From Anthoceros angustus (taxonomy: Eukaryota > Streptophyta > Anthocerotopsida > Anthocerotales > Anthocerotaceae), in NCBI GenBank assembly GCA_010909165.1, contig MU008155.1, forward strand, positions 620,001-684,000: a stretch of DNA of 64,000 bases, in the 5' to 3' direction. The position numbers and the translations under genes were made by a program. Numbering within the stretch: position 1 is the stretch's first letter; every line of letters begins with the position of its first letter. This document shows, piece after piece, positions 32,530 to 44,438 of the stretch. The notes beneath the pieces were generated by a model. The model made no database searches. It saw nothing but the letters and a program-made list of their open reading frames with translations, and was not told the origin of the DNA.

Positions 32530-34530
32530 GTAATTAGCACTCGTTTCTTGAGGGGTTTTGAGTTTACACGATTCTTTTGCATTTAAAGCTTTTTTTTCTC
32601 AATAGTGTAGCTCGCAGAATTCTTCACCACAAACAAGTGTGATATAAAAATTTTGCACAATGTTGAAGAACATAGTCAAAAGACTCCATTTCAGTGGCTT
32701 AAGGATGGACCCCTATGTGATCTCTATCCTTTGGAACAGCATAGAAACAGCTTGTTGGTATGGCGGATTTTTCTAGGCACAGTAGCATTTTGTGGCCCCA
32801 ACCATTTTACATCTTTTGATGCATTCCAAGGTTTGAACCGCTTTCTATATGCTCTAATATGAGGCTAAAAAAGCACCCAGCCATAGCGCAAAGTTCTAAT
32901 ACTAGGCTATAAAAGCACCAAGCCATAGCTCCAAGTATCCTAACCATGAGCCAACCCTACTTGTGTGCGTGTCTCCCACTCAACCACACTAGCTCTCCGC
33001 TAGGATGGTTGTGTGGAGCGAATTTAAAGAAGTGTTATAATTATTCTTTTGAACCTAAACTACAAATTCAAATACAATGTTTGAATTATATTCCTTGAAA
33101 TAGTGCCTCCACGGAAGACTTGACTAGTAGGTCCCCGTGGTGTGGGGAAAGTTTTTTCGGAGTTCTTGAATCAAGGGGAGATCATGTTGGATCAGGGTCA
33201 AGGGCATATGCATGATGGATCAGGGTCAAAGGGGGATATTAATTATGCTAGATTTGAGTTAAGAGGGAAGAATTCTCAAAGGACTTCCTTGCCAACAAAA
33301 GTACTTATATGAAATTGTGGCTCTTGTCCAAGTTGAGAGCAGCAGGAGACCAGAACAAAGGCTACGTAGGCTTGAGGATTCCGTAGGTGCTTGCCCAACA
33401 TTGCTTATAAAGATTGTGATCTAGCAATTTCTCAGTGTAGGATGACGTCCTTGTTAACTTGGTTGAGAAATAAGAGGTACAAAAGAAGGGGTTGTTAATC
33501 GGGCAAGCAATGGAGTATGTGATTTCGTTGGTGGAAAACTTTGGGGCATTAGAGATGTTTTCCTTGTATGATGTGATACCCTATTTTCACGACTCTTTGA
33601 TTCCTTGATTCGATTCATCTATGTCAACCTCCCTACTTCGGACTACACTTCAGTGTCATGCATGAACCTTCAACAACTTTGGGAACTTTTTCATTTCCAA
33701 CATCTCGTTCTCTACCCTTTCATATTATCGTTTTTGAAGATTTTCAATGTTTTCAATGGGTCTCAACGTACTTCCTGCACTCCAACCTCTTTCTTTTACT
33801 TCCAAGACTTTACCACATGCCCTTGCACCTCCAATTTCAAGTTCAGACACTTATATAGTATCCACTAGGAATACCTCATCACTTGCAGAGGATTGTGTAC
33901 ATGTAGATTGTTAAATCCAATCAGGAGTGATTTCGATAAGGTATATTGCTTATGAACATTTTTTGTGTTGTTGCTTATAAACATTTTTTGTGTTGCTGCT
34001 TATAAATATTTTTCAATGTCACGTTGTGATTGGCTGCATACATGTGGTAGGGAGTGTTGGTATCCATCCACTGACAACTACGAGTAATAGCCCACATCCT
34101 CAATGTGCCTGCACATCTATATTGCTTAGAGAGTATGACATCCATGAGTCAAACCGTGATATCGATGTGGGCCTTTTTTACTACAACGTTTATTAAACTC
34201 AAATAGGCTTTGAATCTGGCACTACCTCCAACTAGCTTTCTTTGTCCTAAAATGATTCATAAGCTCCCAATGCTAGCTCTTTCATATTCCATGAGTTATA
34301 TGAAAGGGCCAATCTCTCCAATTACCTTCGTTTTTTTAGGTTATCTGGGGATCTGGTGGTCTGTTCCAATTGCGCCTTGTTACCGGAAGAGTTGGTTGGT
34401 TGGTTGATACTTCACCACAGTCTCTGCCAAGATTGCGGTTGGGAAGCTGCAGATACAATCAAAGCTGCTAAAATTTATCTGCAGATAGATTTTGTACAAT
34501 AAAATGACCTGTAGACGAATCCTATTACAT
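32530..34530. other. Gene-free AT-rich stretch with small tandem repeats
   Basis: No coding pattern is seen. Local duplications are present: AAAAGCACC(C/A)AGCCATAGC at about 32867 and 32907; ATGGATCAGGGTCAA-type at about 33185 and 33220; GCTTATAAACATTTTTTGTG in three successive copies at about 33948-34013 (the third decayed). It is probably old repeat DNA. Confidence 0.4.
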
Positions 34531-34728
34531 ATTGGAGAAGCCTTCAAAGCTGTGCCAAATTTTCGTGGAAACGACAGACAATGGCCGATCTTTTCAACAT
34601 TTCCACACCTTACAGCTCTCCTCTCCTCCGAAGAACTCAGACAGTTTCGTTCTTAGGGGCTACTTTTTTTCTGGCTTTACTCTGGATGACAACCCAGAGG
34701 TCAAAATCTCCAAGCTCGATTGCTATAC

Positions 34729-37700
34729 TCAAATCGATGACGATCCGACTTTGTACATTTGCTCTTTAACGTATTCCAGCCAGTCAGCGACGTGGTCAGG
34801 GCGAGTTCCCAGACCCACTTTCACAATGAACTTGGCGATATCAGCAATCAATTTAGGCGCCACCTCCTGCCCACACCGAATCCAAGCACGCACAATGAGC
34901 GATTCACTATTAAAGACTGCAGATAAAGACAGTAATCAGCACGACATACCGTCATGTCCGAGAAGGCTGGAAAGAGCATGCCCGAAGCGAGTCGAGCTTC
35001 CGGAGTTTCCTGGGCCAGAGACTCAGCCGTTTCCAAAAAGACCTCATCGGTGATCGACTGACATTTCGTGAGCACCGCTGCCATACCAATCGGCCCGAAA
35101 ATGTTCAAAGCAGTCAAGGATCAGCATTCTTCGGCCCACCATCACTACAGTCAGGCATTCCAAAGGAGAGCACAAGAAAACCATGCGAATTGAAATAGAA
35201 GGATATGTAAGCATTGTTCGCTTGGGCGGGGAACAGTGTTCTCTCGTCGTTCGTAGTGTACGGAGGGAACGGACTGCCACTGGCGAACACCACACGCCCG
35301 GAAGTATGGCGGTAAGCCTCCTGGAATGTGCACTCCGACTTGGATGTGGGGTTGGAAAGCGGAAAAATGATGGGATGGTCGTTGATGGATGCCATCTCAC
35401 TGAGCACCTCTTGAGTGAAAGCACCGGTCATGGTGGAGACCCCAATCAGCATTGTGGGCCTGCTAGATGTTACGGGAGATGGTTAAAATTTCCTGAGAGC
35501 ATCTCAACATGAGGGAAGGCCAAGCAAGCGGTACGTACTTGAGAGCTTTCACAGCGGAAAGCAAGTCAGGCTGGAAGGGCACATCGTGCGCGAAGAGAAG
35601 CTTGTGATGCTGCAGGTCCTTCCGGGATTGACAAACGAGACCCTTGGAGTCGATGTAGTAGCAAGCCTTGACTGCTTCTTCATATGGGACACCACACCGT
35701 TTGTGAACAGCAAGAGAGATGAGTTTCCCGATGCCAGTCCCAGCTTCTCCTGCACCTAGGAAAATAATCCTCTGGTCTTCTAGCTTCCCACCTGTCGGCA
35801 GGAGCAGAGGACGATTAAGCTTTTGTATCACCGGACATGCCTTGTCACCACAGTACGGCAGACCAGGAGCCTTACCAGTGACTCGCAGAGCGGATAAGAG
35901 GCCAGCAAGACAGATGCACGCAGTGCCTTGAATATCGTCGTTGAAACAACATTGGTTTGATTGGTACCTTTCTAGTAGCCTGAAGGCGTTCTGGTTGCCG
36001 AAGTCTTCAAACTGCAAAGCAGACCCACGGTACACGTTACCGTGGCCCACAGGATAAACGCAAGCACACGGTCTGATTTGTCCGCAAACATGAAGCGTAC
36101 CTGCAAGAGAACGTGCGGACGCCATTGACGCAAGGCTCCCATGAATTCGTCTATCAAAGAATCATAGGCAGGCCCGCGGAGACGGTGCTGCTTTAGACCC
36201 TTGTACTCTGGGTCTTCTAGAAGGCTTTTATTTTCCGTGCCGACATCGAGACACACCGGCAAGCATTTGGCTGGATCAACCCCAGCTATGACGGTGTAAA
36301 GGATGATCTTGCCTTCACTAATACCCATGCCACCAGCGCCAAGATCTACAGAAACACACCACGTTACTGTCTGGAGTTGCAAATAATAAACAAACGACAT
36401 ACCAAGGAGCAAATGAGAACCGAGTTTGTGACAATTACCTCCAAGCCCCAAAATCCGCTCCCCGTCGGTGATGACTATGACCTGAATGTCCTGATTACGC
36501 CAAGCTTTGAGCTTCTCCAAAATGTTGCCGGAATCTGCTGGGGTGAGGTACAATCCTCGAGTCTTGATCGGAAGCCGACTATACTTCTCACATGCTTCTC
36601 CGACAGTCGGTGTGTAAACGTAAGGCAAGAGCTCTTGTGCATTTTCAATGATCAACTTCCAGAAGACCTTGGGCGAATTATCCTGCAATGCGAACAGAGA
36701 ATCAGGTTAACAAACAAATGCTCACAACATAGGAAGCAAGGTCAACCACGGGAAGGAGTGCTACTGACTTGCAGGTGTCGTAAGAACAAGTATCTCTGTA
36801 TGTCGGTATACATCTGTCGTATCATTATCAGTTCCTGCAAGCTTTCATGCTGCACCTCCGGCACGGGCACCGGTGCTACCTTCACAGACAATGCTCTACC
36901 GTAAACTTTAGGCTGGTACATTTGCGTCTTGACATAATCAACCCAGTTTCGGACTCCGGCAGGTTTCTCTCCTATCCCTTCGTTCAATATAGACTCCGCC
37001 ACTCCCGCAATCAGTGTAGGAGCTAGTTGCTGCAAAGCGAACCACACAAATGATATCAGTGAGACAACGCAATCACAATGAAAGACGACATGGAAACAGT
37101 GGGGCTTCCATCACACACACTTGCTGTGGTTACCTTCATGTCAGTGAATGTGGGGAATAGCATGCCAGATTCCAGGGTGTGCTGGGGAGTCAGAGACGCA
37201 AGGATTCTGGCAGTCTCCAGGAAGGTGACATCCGTGATTTTCTTGCTTTTTGTGAGGACTGCCGCCATTCCAATGGGCCCAAAAATGTAGGCGTTGTTTG
37301 CCTGAGCTGGGAAGTAAAGCTTGCCGTCGTCGGACTTCAATCCTGGAAAGGGGCTGCCACTTGCGAACACGACCTTGCCCTTGCTCCACTTGAAGGCCTC
37401 CTCATATGTGCATTCCGACTTGGATGTCGGATTCGAGAGGGGGAAGATGATAGGCCTCTCATTGATCTTGGACATCACCTCAACCACCTCCTGCGTGAAA
37501 GCGCCAGCGATTGTCGACACACCCACCAGCATAGTGGGTTTCAACTCGATCACTGTGGCACATAGAAAACATGTGCCAGCCAGGCATGTAAGCTATAGGG
37601 GTTACGCCCACGCAGAAGGCAGGAGAGGCGGACGAAATCAAAGCACCTATGCAGGATGCATCAGGGGAGGAGAGACAAGAAAAACAACTCCTCGCAAGGC

Positions 37701-38788
37701 ACAAGCATCCGACGAGCAGCAAAAACGAGCGACAAAAGACCCTACTCGTATAGAGAAACCTGTCATTGACCTGCAGAAAGGAGGTCGGGTTGGAAGGGTA
37801 CATCATGAGCGAACGGCAACTTATGATGCTGAAGGTCAGCCCGAGTCTTGCACACCAGGCCCTTGGAATCCATGTAGAAAAGCTTGCCCAGAGCCTCCTC
37901 CAACGTGAGCGGGGCCTTAGCCGAGCCGTTGGCCTTGGCATCAGGCAGGGTCCCAGAACCTGTGAACTGCCCACCAGTGGCAGACTCATGCACCATAGCC
38001 TTGGCAATGAGCTGCCCAATCCCCGTACCAGCCTCCCCTGCACCAAGAAAAACAATCTTCTGCTCCTCCAACGGCTTCCCAGTAATCCGCAGAGCAGACA
38101 GCAAGCCCGCCAAGGAAATGCACGCAGTCCCCTGAATGTCGTCGTTGAAGCAGCACTGCACATCCACGTACTTGTCGAGCAGCCGGAAGGCATTGGTGTT
38201 CCCGAAGTCCTCAAACTGCAGAAGCAAATGCGGCTGCCACTCCCGCAACGCGCTCATGAACTCGTCCACCAGCTCGTCGTACTCGGGCCCCCTGAGCCTG
38301 CGCTGGCGCAGCCCCTTGTATGTGGGATCGTCCAGCAGCTCCTGGTTGTTGGTCCCCACGTCGATGCACACAGGCATGCACAAAGACGGGTTCACCCCGG
38401 CAATGACAGTGTAGAGCAAAATCTTGCCCTCGCTGATCCCCATGCCATTGAATCCCAGGTCCCCCAGCCCCAGAATCCGCTCCCCATCCGTCACCACCAC
38501 AACCCGCACCGTGGATTCCGGCCACTCCGTCCTGAGCTTATCAAGAATGCGCCCCTTGTCCGCCTGCGTGATCGTCAATCCGTGCGTTTTGATGGGCAGC
38601 CGGGAGTAGTTCTGGCACGCCGCCCCCACCCCGGGCGTGTACACGATCGGCAGCAGCTCCTGCGCATTGTTGATGAGCACCTTGTAGAAGAGCGACGGCG
38701 TCTTCTCCTGCAGCCGCCTCAGATACACGTACTTGTCAAGCTCGGTCACGCATTGCCGCACCCCCTCCAGAGCCGCCTGCTCCGCCAT
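34729..38788 (-). CDS. Tandem-fused double malic enzyme
   Basis: Malic enzyme decarboxylates malate to pyruvate with reduction of NAD(P). Ten exons are read: 38788-37771, 37552-37134, 37029-36769, 36682-36439, 36345-36101, 36011-35876, 35791-35539, 35459-35207, 35102-34950, 34866-34729; 3120 nt, 1039 aa, frame intact throughout. Unit A (about residues 1-530) and unit B (about 545-1039) each hold the catalytic Tyr motif (YTPGVGAAC / YTPTVGEAC), TDGERILGLG, the catalytic Lys (SEGKILLYT / SEGKIILYT), metal ligands (FEDFGN, FNDDIQGTA), GAGEAGTGIG and LSNPTSKSEC. Exon 3 encodes the end of A (WVDYVKTQMYQPKVY), a linker and the start of B with no stop between. If the frame begins at 39040 there is an 84-residue Gly/Ser/Arg-rich leader. 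A has a roughly 30-residue insertion before MDSKGLV. Sequences are unlike plant C4-type NADP-ME; cofactor and compartment are open. Confidence 0.85.
35103..35206 (-). other. AT-AC (U12-type) spliceosomal intron, 104 bp
   Basis: In malic-enzyme unit B the protein NNAY|IFGPIG is split by an intron that starts ATATCCTT and ends GAAC on the minus strand. TCCTTGAC, the U12 branch-site consensus, lies about 11 bases before the 3' end. Removing it joins TAC to ATT in frame. Unit A has the same residues with no intron. No GT-AG pair gives this join. Confidence 0.85.
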
Positions 38789-40261
38789 CTCCTCCGAGCT
38801 CCGCGACCCCGCCGCACGCCGTACGGCTGGCAGCCCTAATGCTGCAATTCTCCCCGCCTCCAAGCTCCCTCCTCCCCTGCAGCCAACCACCACCCCCCAC
38901 AAGCTCCCTCCACCGCTCGAGGCCACGCTCCCGCTCCCGCCCCCGCACACCACAGCTACCCGCAGCTCCAGCAGCTGACAAATCGAGCCGCCAGAAACCA
39001 ACCACACCTTCCCCCTCTGCAAAATCCCTTCACCACGCAAACAAACAGCTCCGATCAGCAGATCTCACAACAAAAACAATTTCCACTCCTCCCTCCCTCC
39101 CTCCTTGGAAGCATGCGCTAAAAAGCAGCAGCAATCCGTACTCCCCTCCCCGCCTCCACCAGATCCCCCCTCCCTCCCTCACTCCAACAACAAGCACTGC
39201 CCCCCACCAAATTCCCCTCTCCAACCGGGCGGGACAGGCCACCAGATCAACAAACCGGGGCCCCGTACGGACGACGCAACAAGATCAGAAGCGATGCCTT
39301 GGCGCTCCTCCACCACACGGCAACACGGGGCACCACACGCCACCCAGATTCCAACTAATCGGAAGCTGGTAGTGCGCCCTTCCCGGAGCTCGCAAATCCG
39401 ACAAGAGCAAAACCAGGAGCAGAGCAGAGAGCGGCAGACGAGGGCAGAATTGAGACGTCTCAGCGTACCGAGAGGAGGCAGCTCAGGAGCGGCAAGGAGA
39501 CGGGGCTCGGCGCGACAAGACGGAGACGGCAGTCGCACGCATTGCACTGCTCGTCCGGAGAGCTCCCGCGGCAGCTCCCGCAAATCGCACCTCCATGTCC
39601 CGGGGCTACCCCAAACTTATACTACCTACCTACCAGGCTTTCCACTTTGTTCAGGAATAAGAATAATGATAATAATTGGGCAATTGGGCGAGACTGCGAG
39701 AGATGGCATTTGTGAGAAATTCCGCCTCCCTTCCCCTCCCTCTCCTCCCGCCCGCCACGCCCCGCCCCGGACCCCGGTCCCCGGTCCCCGGTCCTGGTCC
39801 CGGCCCGCGCCCCGGAGGCGCCGCCCATTGGATGCCCGCCTTCTTGTGGCTGGTATCTCTCTTTGGACGGAATAATAATAATGAATTTCAACACGCAAAT
39901 TCGGGGTCCAAGTTCCAACCGGGGGACGGGGGACGGGCGACGCCGAGCGCCAAGTTACTGTGGCCGTGCTTATCCGGGTGACCGGGGCAGCAGGTGCCCG
40001 GGCTGCTTCCACCCCACCTTCCCCGAGGGCCAGCCTGTCACAGCTTATGCGTGCTCCGGGCATCCACTCGGTGTTCGCCCGTACCCTGCCTTGCATTACC
40101 TCCCTCAGCTCGCCCGCTGTTTCTCGAATAATGGCTCTGATTCGGTCCAGACCTGCCTTCCCAAAATGCACATAATTCTTGCGTGTCGGGCCATCCGCTG
40201 AGCAATCCGGCGTGCATCTTTTTCGTTCAGGGTGCGTGCAGTGATGGTAGAAGAAATGTCT
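38789..40261. promoter_or_regulatory. Malic enzyme upstream region, likely with 5' UTR intron
   Basis: A possible non-coding first exon ends at a donor CTCTCG/GTACGC (about 39469). A possible acceptor TTTTGCAG lies near 39015, just upstream of the coding exon. 39120-39350 is C-rich with runs of CCCTCC; 39755-39815 is a GGTCCCCGGTCCC-type repeat. Long frames on both strands here are low-complexity and not believed. Confidence 0.35.
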
Positions 40262-41600
40262 ACCGGTGAAGAGTGCAGTCTTGGGACACACACATGTTTG
40301 GCTTCACGCTCGTAGGGATGCTTTTATCTTTGAGGGGTGTCGTATCCAGCAATTGGTGTTCTCCAGGTGACCACGTCTCTTCAGGGCAGTGCATCCAACA
40401 ACTGCCGGGCATGCTGCCGCACATCGCATACATGCAAACCAGACTCCTCGTTCCCCGATTTGTGCATCAAGGTGCTACCTTCTCCTTCTCCACAGGAGGT
40501 GCACCCACGCTTGCACATGCCTGCAGAGAAACAAGTGCAGCAGACCTGCCTTCTTCTCTTCTCAATAGAGCTGTGAAGATAGATGCAGGGATTGCTGATC
40601 CATGCCCTGCTGAGAATCTCCTGTCATCGGACCCTTCCAAGTCTCCGCACTTTTCCTACCAAATGTATCACACGATGTGAAGTCTTGCGCGACTTTCAGC
40701 CTGCCGCATTTTGCATACGTGCTGTGTCCACCGGTTGAGCAACTCAAAGCAAACAAATCAAGCCCATCCCCTCCGACCAGCACATCAGCATGCACCGGCT
40801 GGAGCCCGCTCTGAAGTCTGCTCACCAGACGATTGAGGTGGATATGGACTCACCGACTTAAGAACCCTAAAGGTTAAGTATCGCTCCCTTCGTTTGGCTA
40901 CACATAAATAGGATTTCTTCGCTTCCTCCCCTTCCACAAGCCTGGAGGCTGCTACAAACACATGCCCATCAGGGTTCACACTCCACCTCCGCATCCATGA
41001 GAAAGATCTGCGATTGCCCTCCTTATCTCGCCCCTCAAATGAGGGGTCCCAGGAGACCACATGAAGGCCTCTGGTTCCGCAACCCCGGTGCCCCCGTTCA
41101 TCCCTTCCCGCAACCTGGCACGACCAGCATACATCCGCAGGATGTGGTTGCAAGCGCAGGAGCATGTCGGACTCGTACCCTCCACGGAGCATACAAGACC
41201 AACTTGGAAACACCACACTCCATCTTCACCACAACTCCCAGTGTCTCTCCAGCTACCCCTGCTCACACAGTTGCTCCACAGTTGCACCCGTCACGCGCCT
41301 CTCATGCCCTGCAAACCCCACAAGGCCATCACCACCCGCCAATCTCCGGTCGGATTCACAGAAGCGCATTCTCCACAACAGCCCATGCCGCCCCAACCCG
41401 AGAACGAAGCCCCGCCCGCCAGGCACAGAGGATCCCCACACCCCGTACCCTGAAGCCATACGATCACGGCCGATCCCGGAACCACCCAGCAATTCCAATG
41501 CACTGCACCGGCTGGGCTGGTTGCGCACACAACCCTCCCTTCTGCATTCGCAGCTGCAGGCATCTCTCACCAATCTCGACCACCTGGTACCGTTTTAGAA
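40262..41600 (-). pseudogene. Degenerate PPR gene copy
   Basis: Scattered minus-strand frames align in order with the 22.5-25.3 kb PPR protein: CATSPAGAVH and PLCLAGGASF, GFAGHERRVTGATVEQLCEQG, CNHILRMYAGRARLREGMN, GVAEPEAFMWS, VNPDGHVFVAA, ADVLVGGDGLDLF, TYAKCGRLKVAQD, DSQQGMDQQSLHLSS. Many frameshifts and stops separate them, and the C-terminal half is missing or unrecognisable. It is a same-strand paralogous copy about 16 kb from the intact gene. Confidence 0.85.
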
Positions 41601-42605
41601 ACACATCTGCCACTTCTGGACAGGCACGCTTTCCACACTTTCCTCCATAACTTACCATCGTATGTCGTATGGAACAATCCTTGCGTGTTTTCAGGCGACA
41701 GAATTGTAGCCTACAGTGACGATCCCATCAGCACATTCCGGACTATCACATCCCGTCATCCTTTCTATACCTACCAGCATGCATGAACGGCAGCTGGCCA
41801 TGGAATGGAAACACCGGACAGAATCGCTTTGCCCAAAACCATGTTGCAGTCTGAAGATGGGTGTCCCGAGTCCTGAATAGACGCCATGCCATCGGCTCTC
41901 GAGTCCCCCGCCCGAGCCCGACATGGATGCCAGATGTCCCTGGGCTTTGGTTGCACATGACGACACTCGCCACATCCCATGATCATACCCAACCCATACG
42001 TATCTCATTTTGTTTTGTAAGATCGCTTAAAACGAAACGTACCATCGACCCTGTCAGAGACCTTCTACCTACACAGCTAATTCCCTTACAATATGAGACA
42101 TGTATGCATCATGGGCAGCCGCAGTTGGGCATGGTTTGAAGACCACTACATACCCCCGCCGTCCGATACGCCCATCCAACGGCCGACATGGCCCAGAGAT
42201 GACTCCACGTGGGTTCGAGCCCGGGCTCCTCCCATGCCCGTCACGTTGCTTCGAGGGCCTTGTCGCCTGTCCGAAATGATGAACTGGCGAGGCCGCGAGC
42301 CAGCTCCACGCGCCGTGCGGCTCGCCAGTTACGCCAGGCTTGGCGTGACCCCACGACTGCCTGGACAATCGCATTCGCCAGCCCCGGTCTCCCTTTCTTT
42401 GCGCGTACGCGGGCCCCGATCTCACGTTCCGCTTCCGTCTTCTCTCTAGCCCGCTCTATTTCTGCAGCGTCTGCCTGCTTTTCCTTCATCGCGGCGCGCT
42501 CCTCTGCTTGCCATAGCTAGCGCGGGACTCGCTTGCTCGACTCTCCGCCAGCTCAAGCCTTACGCGTCTTGCGCCGCGCGCCGAGACAGCTCGCGTCTTC
42601 TCTTC
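41601..42605. promoter_or_regulatory. Upstream region of UDP-glucose dehydrogenase
   Basis: No convincing gene. The region becomes GC-rich toward 42250-42600, which probably includes the transcription start. Frames on both strands are short or low in complexity. Confidence 0.35.
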
Positions 42606-42608
42606 AAG

Positions 42609-42961
42609 GTCTGTTCCTCTGCTCCTCCTTGTGTTGGCATTGCGTTGCCTGAGCCTGACTTTGCTGTGAGGTTCTTCTTGTCGTCGTGGTTCCTGGTAAT
42701 TTGTTTTTTTTGGCCACAATCTGTGTGGAGCCTTAGTGCGGGAGGGATCCAGGTAGTTCTGATTTTTGCAAGGGTCTTGTTTGTGTGAGGCTTCCCGATC
42801 CGTGCTGGTTTTGGTTTTTGATGTGACTGTCACATGCTTGTTTCTGGATCTGGCTCTCCGGATGGAGCAGATCTGTTTTGCCTGGTGCTCCCTGCTGTTT
42901 CTTCTTTTTTTCTGCTGAAATCTGCCCTGATTTCAACTGTCTCTGTTTTGCCTGTGTGACA
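42609..42961 (+). other. Probable 5' UTR intron of the UGD gene
   Basis: A donor-like TCAAG/GTCTGTTC at 42608 and a T-rich tract ending in TGTGTGACAG at 42961 bracket a T-rich, GT-rich stretch with no coding. Plant UGD genes commonly have a 5' UTR intron before an uninterrupted coding exon. Splice sites are my reading. Confidence 0.55.
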
Positions 42962-42995
42962 GGCCGCAGTAAAGGCCAAGGCCAGATCCGTCAAA

Positions 42996-44438
42996 ATGGT
43001 GAAGATATGCTGCATTGGTGCTGGATACGTCGGGGGCCCGACGATGGCTATGATTGCTTACAAGTGCCCTGACATTGAAGTCAACGTTGTCGACATTTCG
43101 AAGCCGAGAATAGCTGCCTGGAACAGCGATGAGCTTCCCATCTACGAGCCGGGCCTTGATGAAGTGGTCAAGGCCTGCAGGGGAAAGAACCTTATCTTCA
43201 GCAGCGATGTGGAGAAGTACGTTGCCGAGGCCGACATCATATTTGTGTCCGTCAACACTCCGACCAAAACCAGAGGTCTGGGAGCTGGCAAAGCGGCAGA
43301 TCTGACCTACTGGGAGAGTGCTGCTCGCATGATCGCGGATGTTTCCCAGTCGGACAAGATTGTTGTGGAGAAGTCCACTGTCCCGGTGAAAACAGCGGAG
43401 GCCATTGAGAAGATCTTGACTCACAGCAACAAGGGCATCAACTTCCAGATTTTGTCCAACCCTGAGTTCCTGGCAGAAGGGACTGCTATTGAGGACTTGC
43501 AGAAGCCTGACCGGGTGTTGATCGGTGGACGGCCAACACCGGAGGGCCAAAAGGCTGTTGCTGCTCTCAAGGCGGTCTATGCTCACTGGGTGCCGGAAGA
43601 CCGCATTATCACTACAAATTTGTGGTCTGCAGAACTCTCCAAGCTTGCGGCCAATGCTTTCTTGGCGCAGAGGATCTCCTCTATCAATGCCATGTCTGCC
43701 CTCTGCGAGGCTACCGGTGCAGATGTTTCGGAAGTGGCGTACGCTATCGGCAAGGATACTCGTATTGGATCACGCTTTTTGAGTTCCAGTGTGGGATTTG
43801 GCGGTTCCTGCTTCCAGAAGGACATCCTCAATCTTGTATACATCTGTGAGTGCAACGGGCTGACGGAGGTCGCTAACTATTGGAAGCAGGTGGTGCAGAT
43901 CAACGATTATCAGAAGTCTCGCTTTGTGAAGCGCGTGGTGTCATCCATGTTCAATACAGTCTCGGGCAAGAAGGTGGCTGTCTTCGGCTTTGCCTTCAAG
44001 AAAGACACTGGTGACACACGAGAAACACCTGCCATCGACGTGTGCCAGGGTTTGATTGGAGACAAGGCCAAACTTAGCATTTACGATCCCCAGGTCACTG
44101 AAGAACAGATCAAAAAGGATCTGACAATGAGCAAGTTTGACTGGGACCATCCTCAGCACTTACAGCCTGAGACCCCTGCTGCTCTCGAGCATGTTCTGGT
44201 CGAGAAGGATGCTTATGCTGCTGCTGACAAAGCGCATGGCATTTGCATCATCACCGAATGGGATGAATTCAAGACCCTTGACTATCAGAAAATATACGAC
44301 AACATGGAGAAGCCAGCATTTATCTTTGATGGCCGGAACCTTCTCAACGTGGAGGCATTGAGAAAGATCGGGTTTATTGTCTTCTCCATTGGAAAGCCTC
44401 TTGATGCTTTCGTGAAGGACTTGCCAGCATCCACATGA
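42996..44438 (+). CDS. UGD: UDP-glucose 6-dehydrogenase
   Basis: Cytosolic enzyme that oxidises UDP-glucose twice with 2 NAD+ to UDP-glucuronate, precursor of UDP-xylose, UDP-arabinose, UDP-galacturonate and hence pectin and hemicellulose. The single 480-aa exon has the standard plant UGD length. It shows the Rossmann loop [17 protein letters not shown] (residues 5-21), [11 protein letters not shown], the substrate-contact region, and the catalytic Cys in [10 protein letters not shown]. The C-terminal domain has [16 protein letters not shown] and IFDGRNLL. The context around ATGGTGAAG fits a plant start, and [14 protein letters not shown] is the family's N-terminus. No defect seen. Confidence 0.97.
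   Translation: MVKICCIGAGYVGGPTMAMIAYKCPDIEVNVVDISKPRIAAWNSDELPIYEPGLDEVVKACRGKNLIFSSDVEKYVAEADIIFVSVNTPTKTRGLGAGKAADLTYWESAARMIADVSQSDKIVVEKSTVPVKTAEAIEKILTHSNKGINFQILSNPEFLAEGTAIEDLQKPDRVLIGGRPTPEGQKAVAALKAVYAHWVPEDRIITTNLWSAELSKLAANAFLAQRISSINAMSALCEATGADVSEVAYAIGKDTRIGSRFLSSSVGFGGSCFQKDILNLVYICECNGLTEVANYWKQVVQINDYQKSRFVKRVVSSMFNTVSGKKVAVFGFAFKKDTGDTRETPAIDVCQGLIGDKAKLSIYDPQVTEEQIKKDLTMSKFDWDHPQHLQPETPAALEHVLVEKDAYAAADKAHGICIITEWDEFKTLDYQKIYDNMEKPAFIFDGRNLLNVEALRKIGFIVFSIGKPLDAFVKDLPAST

Noticed and set aside
34729-38788. Two separate neighbouring malic-enzyme genes
   Set aside because: No stop codon, promoter-sized gap or independent first exon separates them. A coding-length intron in the linker would be 65 nt and break the frame. 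Kept as one fused model, testable by cDNA.
37766-38839. 357-codon plus-strand frame opposite malic-enzyme unit A
   Set aside because: Antisense of a GC-rich conserved exon; the opposite strand has clear malic-enzyme motifs.
39105-39875. 256-codon plus-strand frame and a 221-codon minus-strand frame nearby
   Set aside because: Low-complexity Pro/Ser/Arg-rich text in a GC-rich promoter; no domain, no splice partners.
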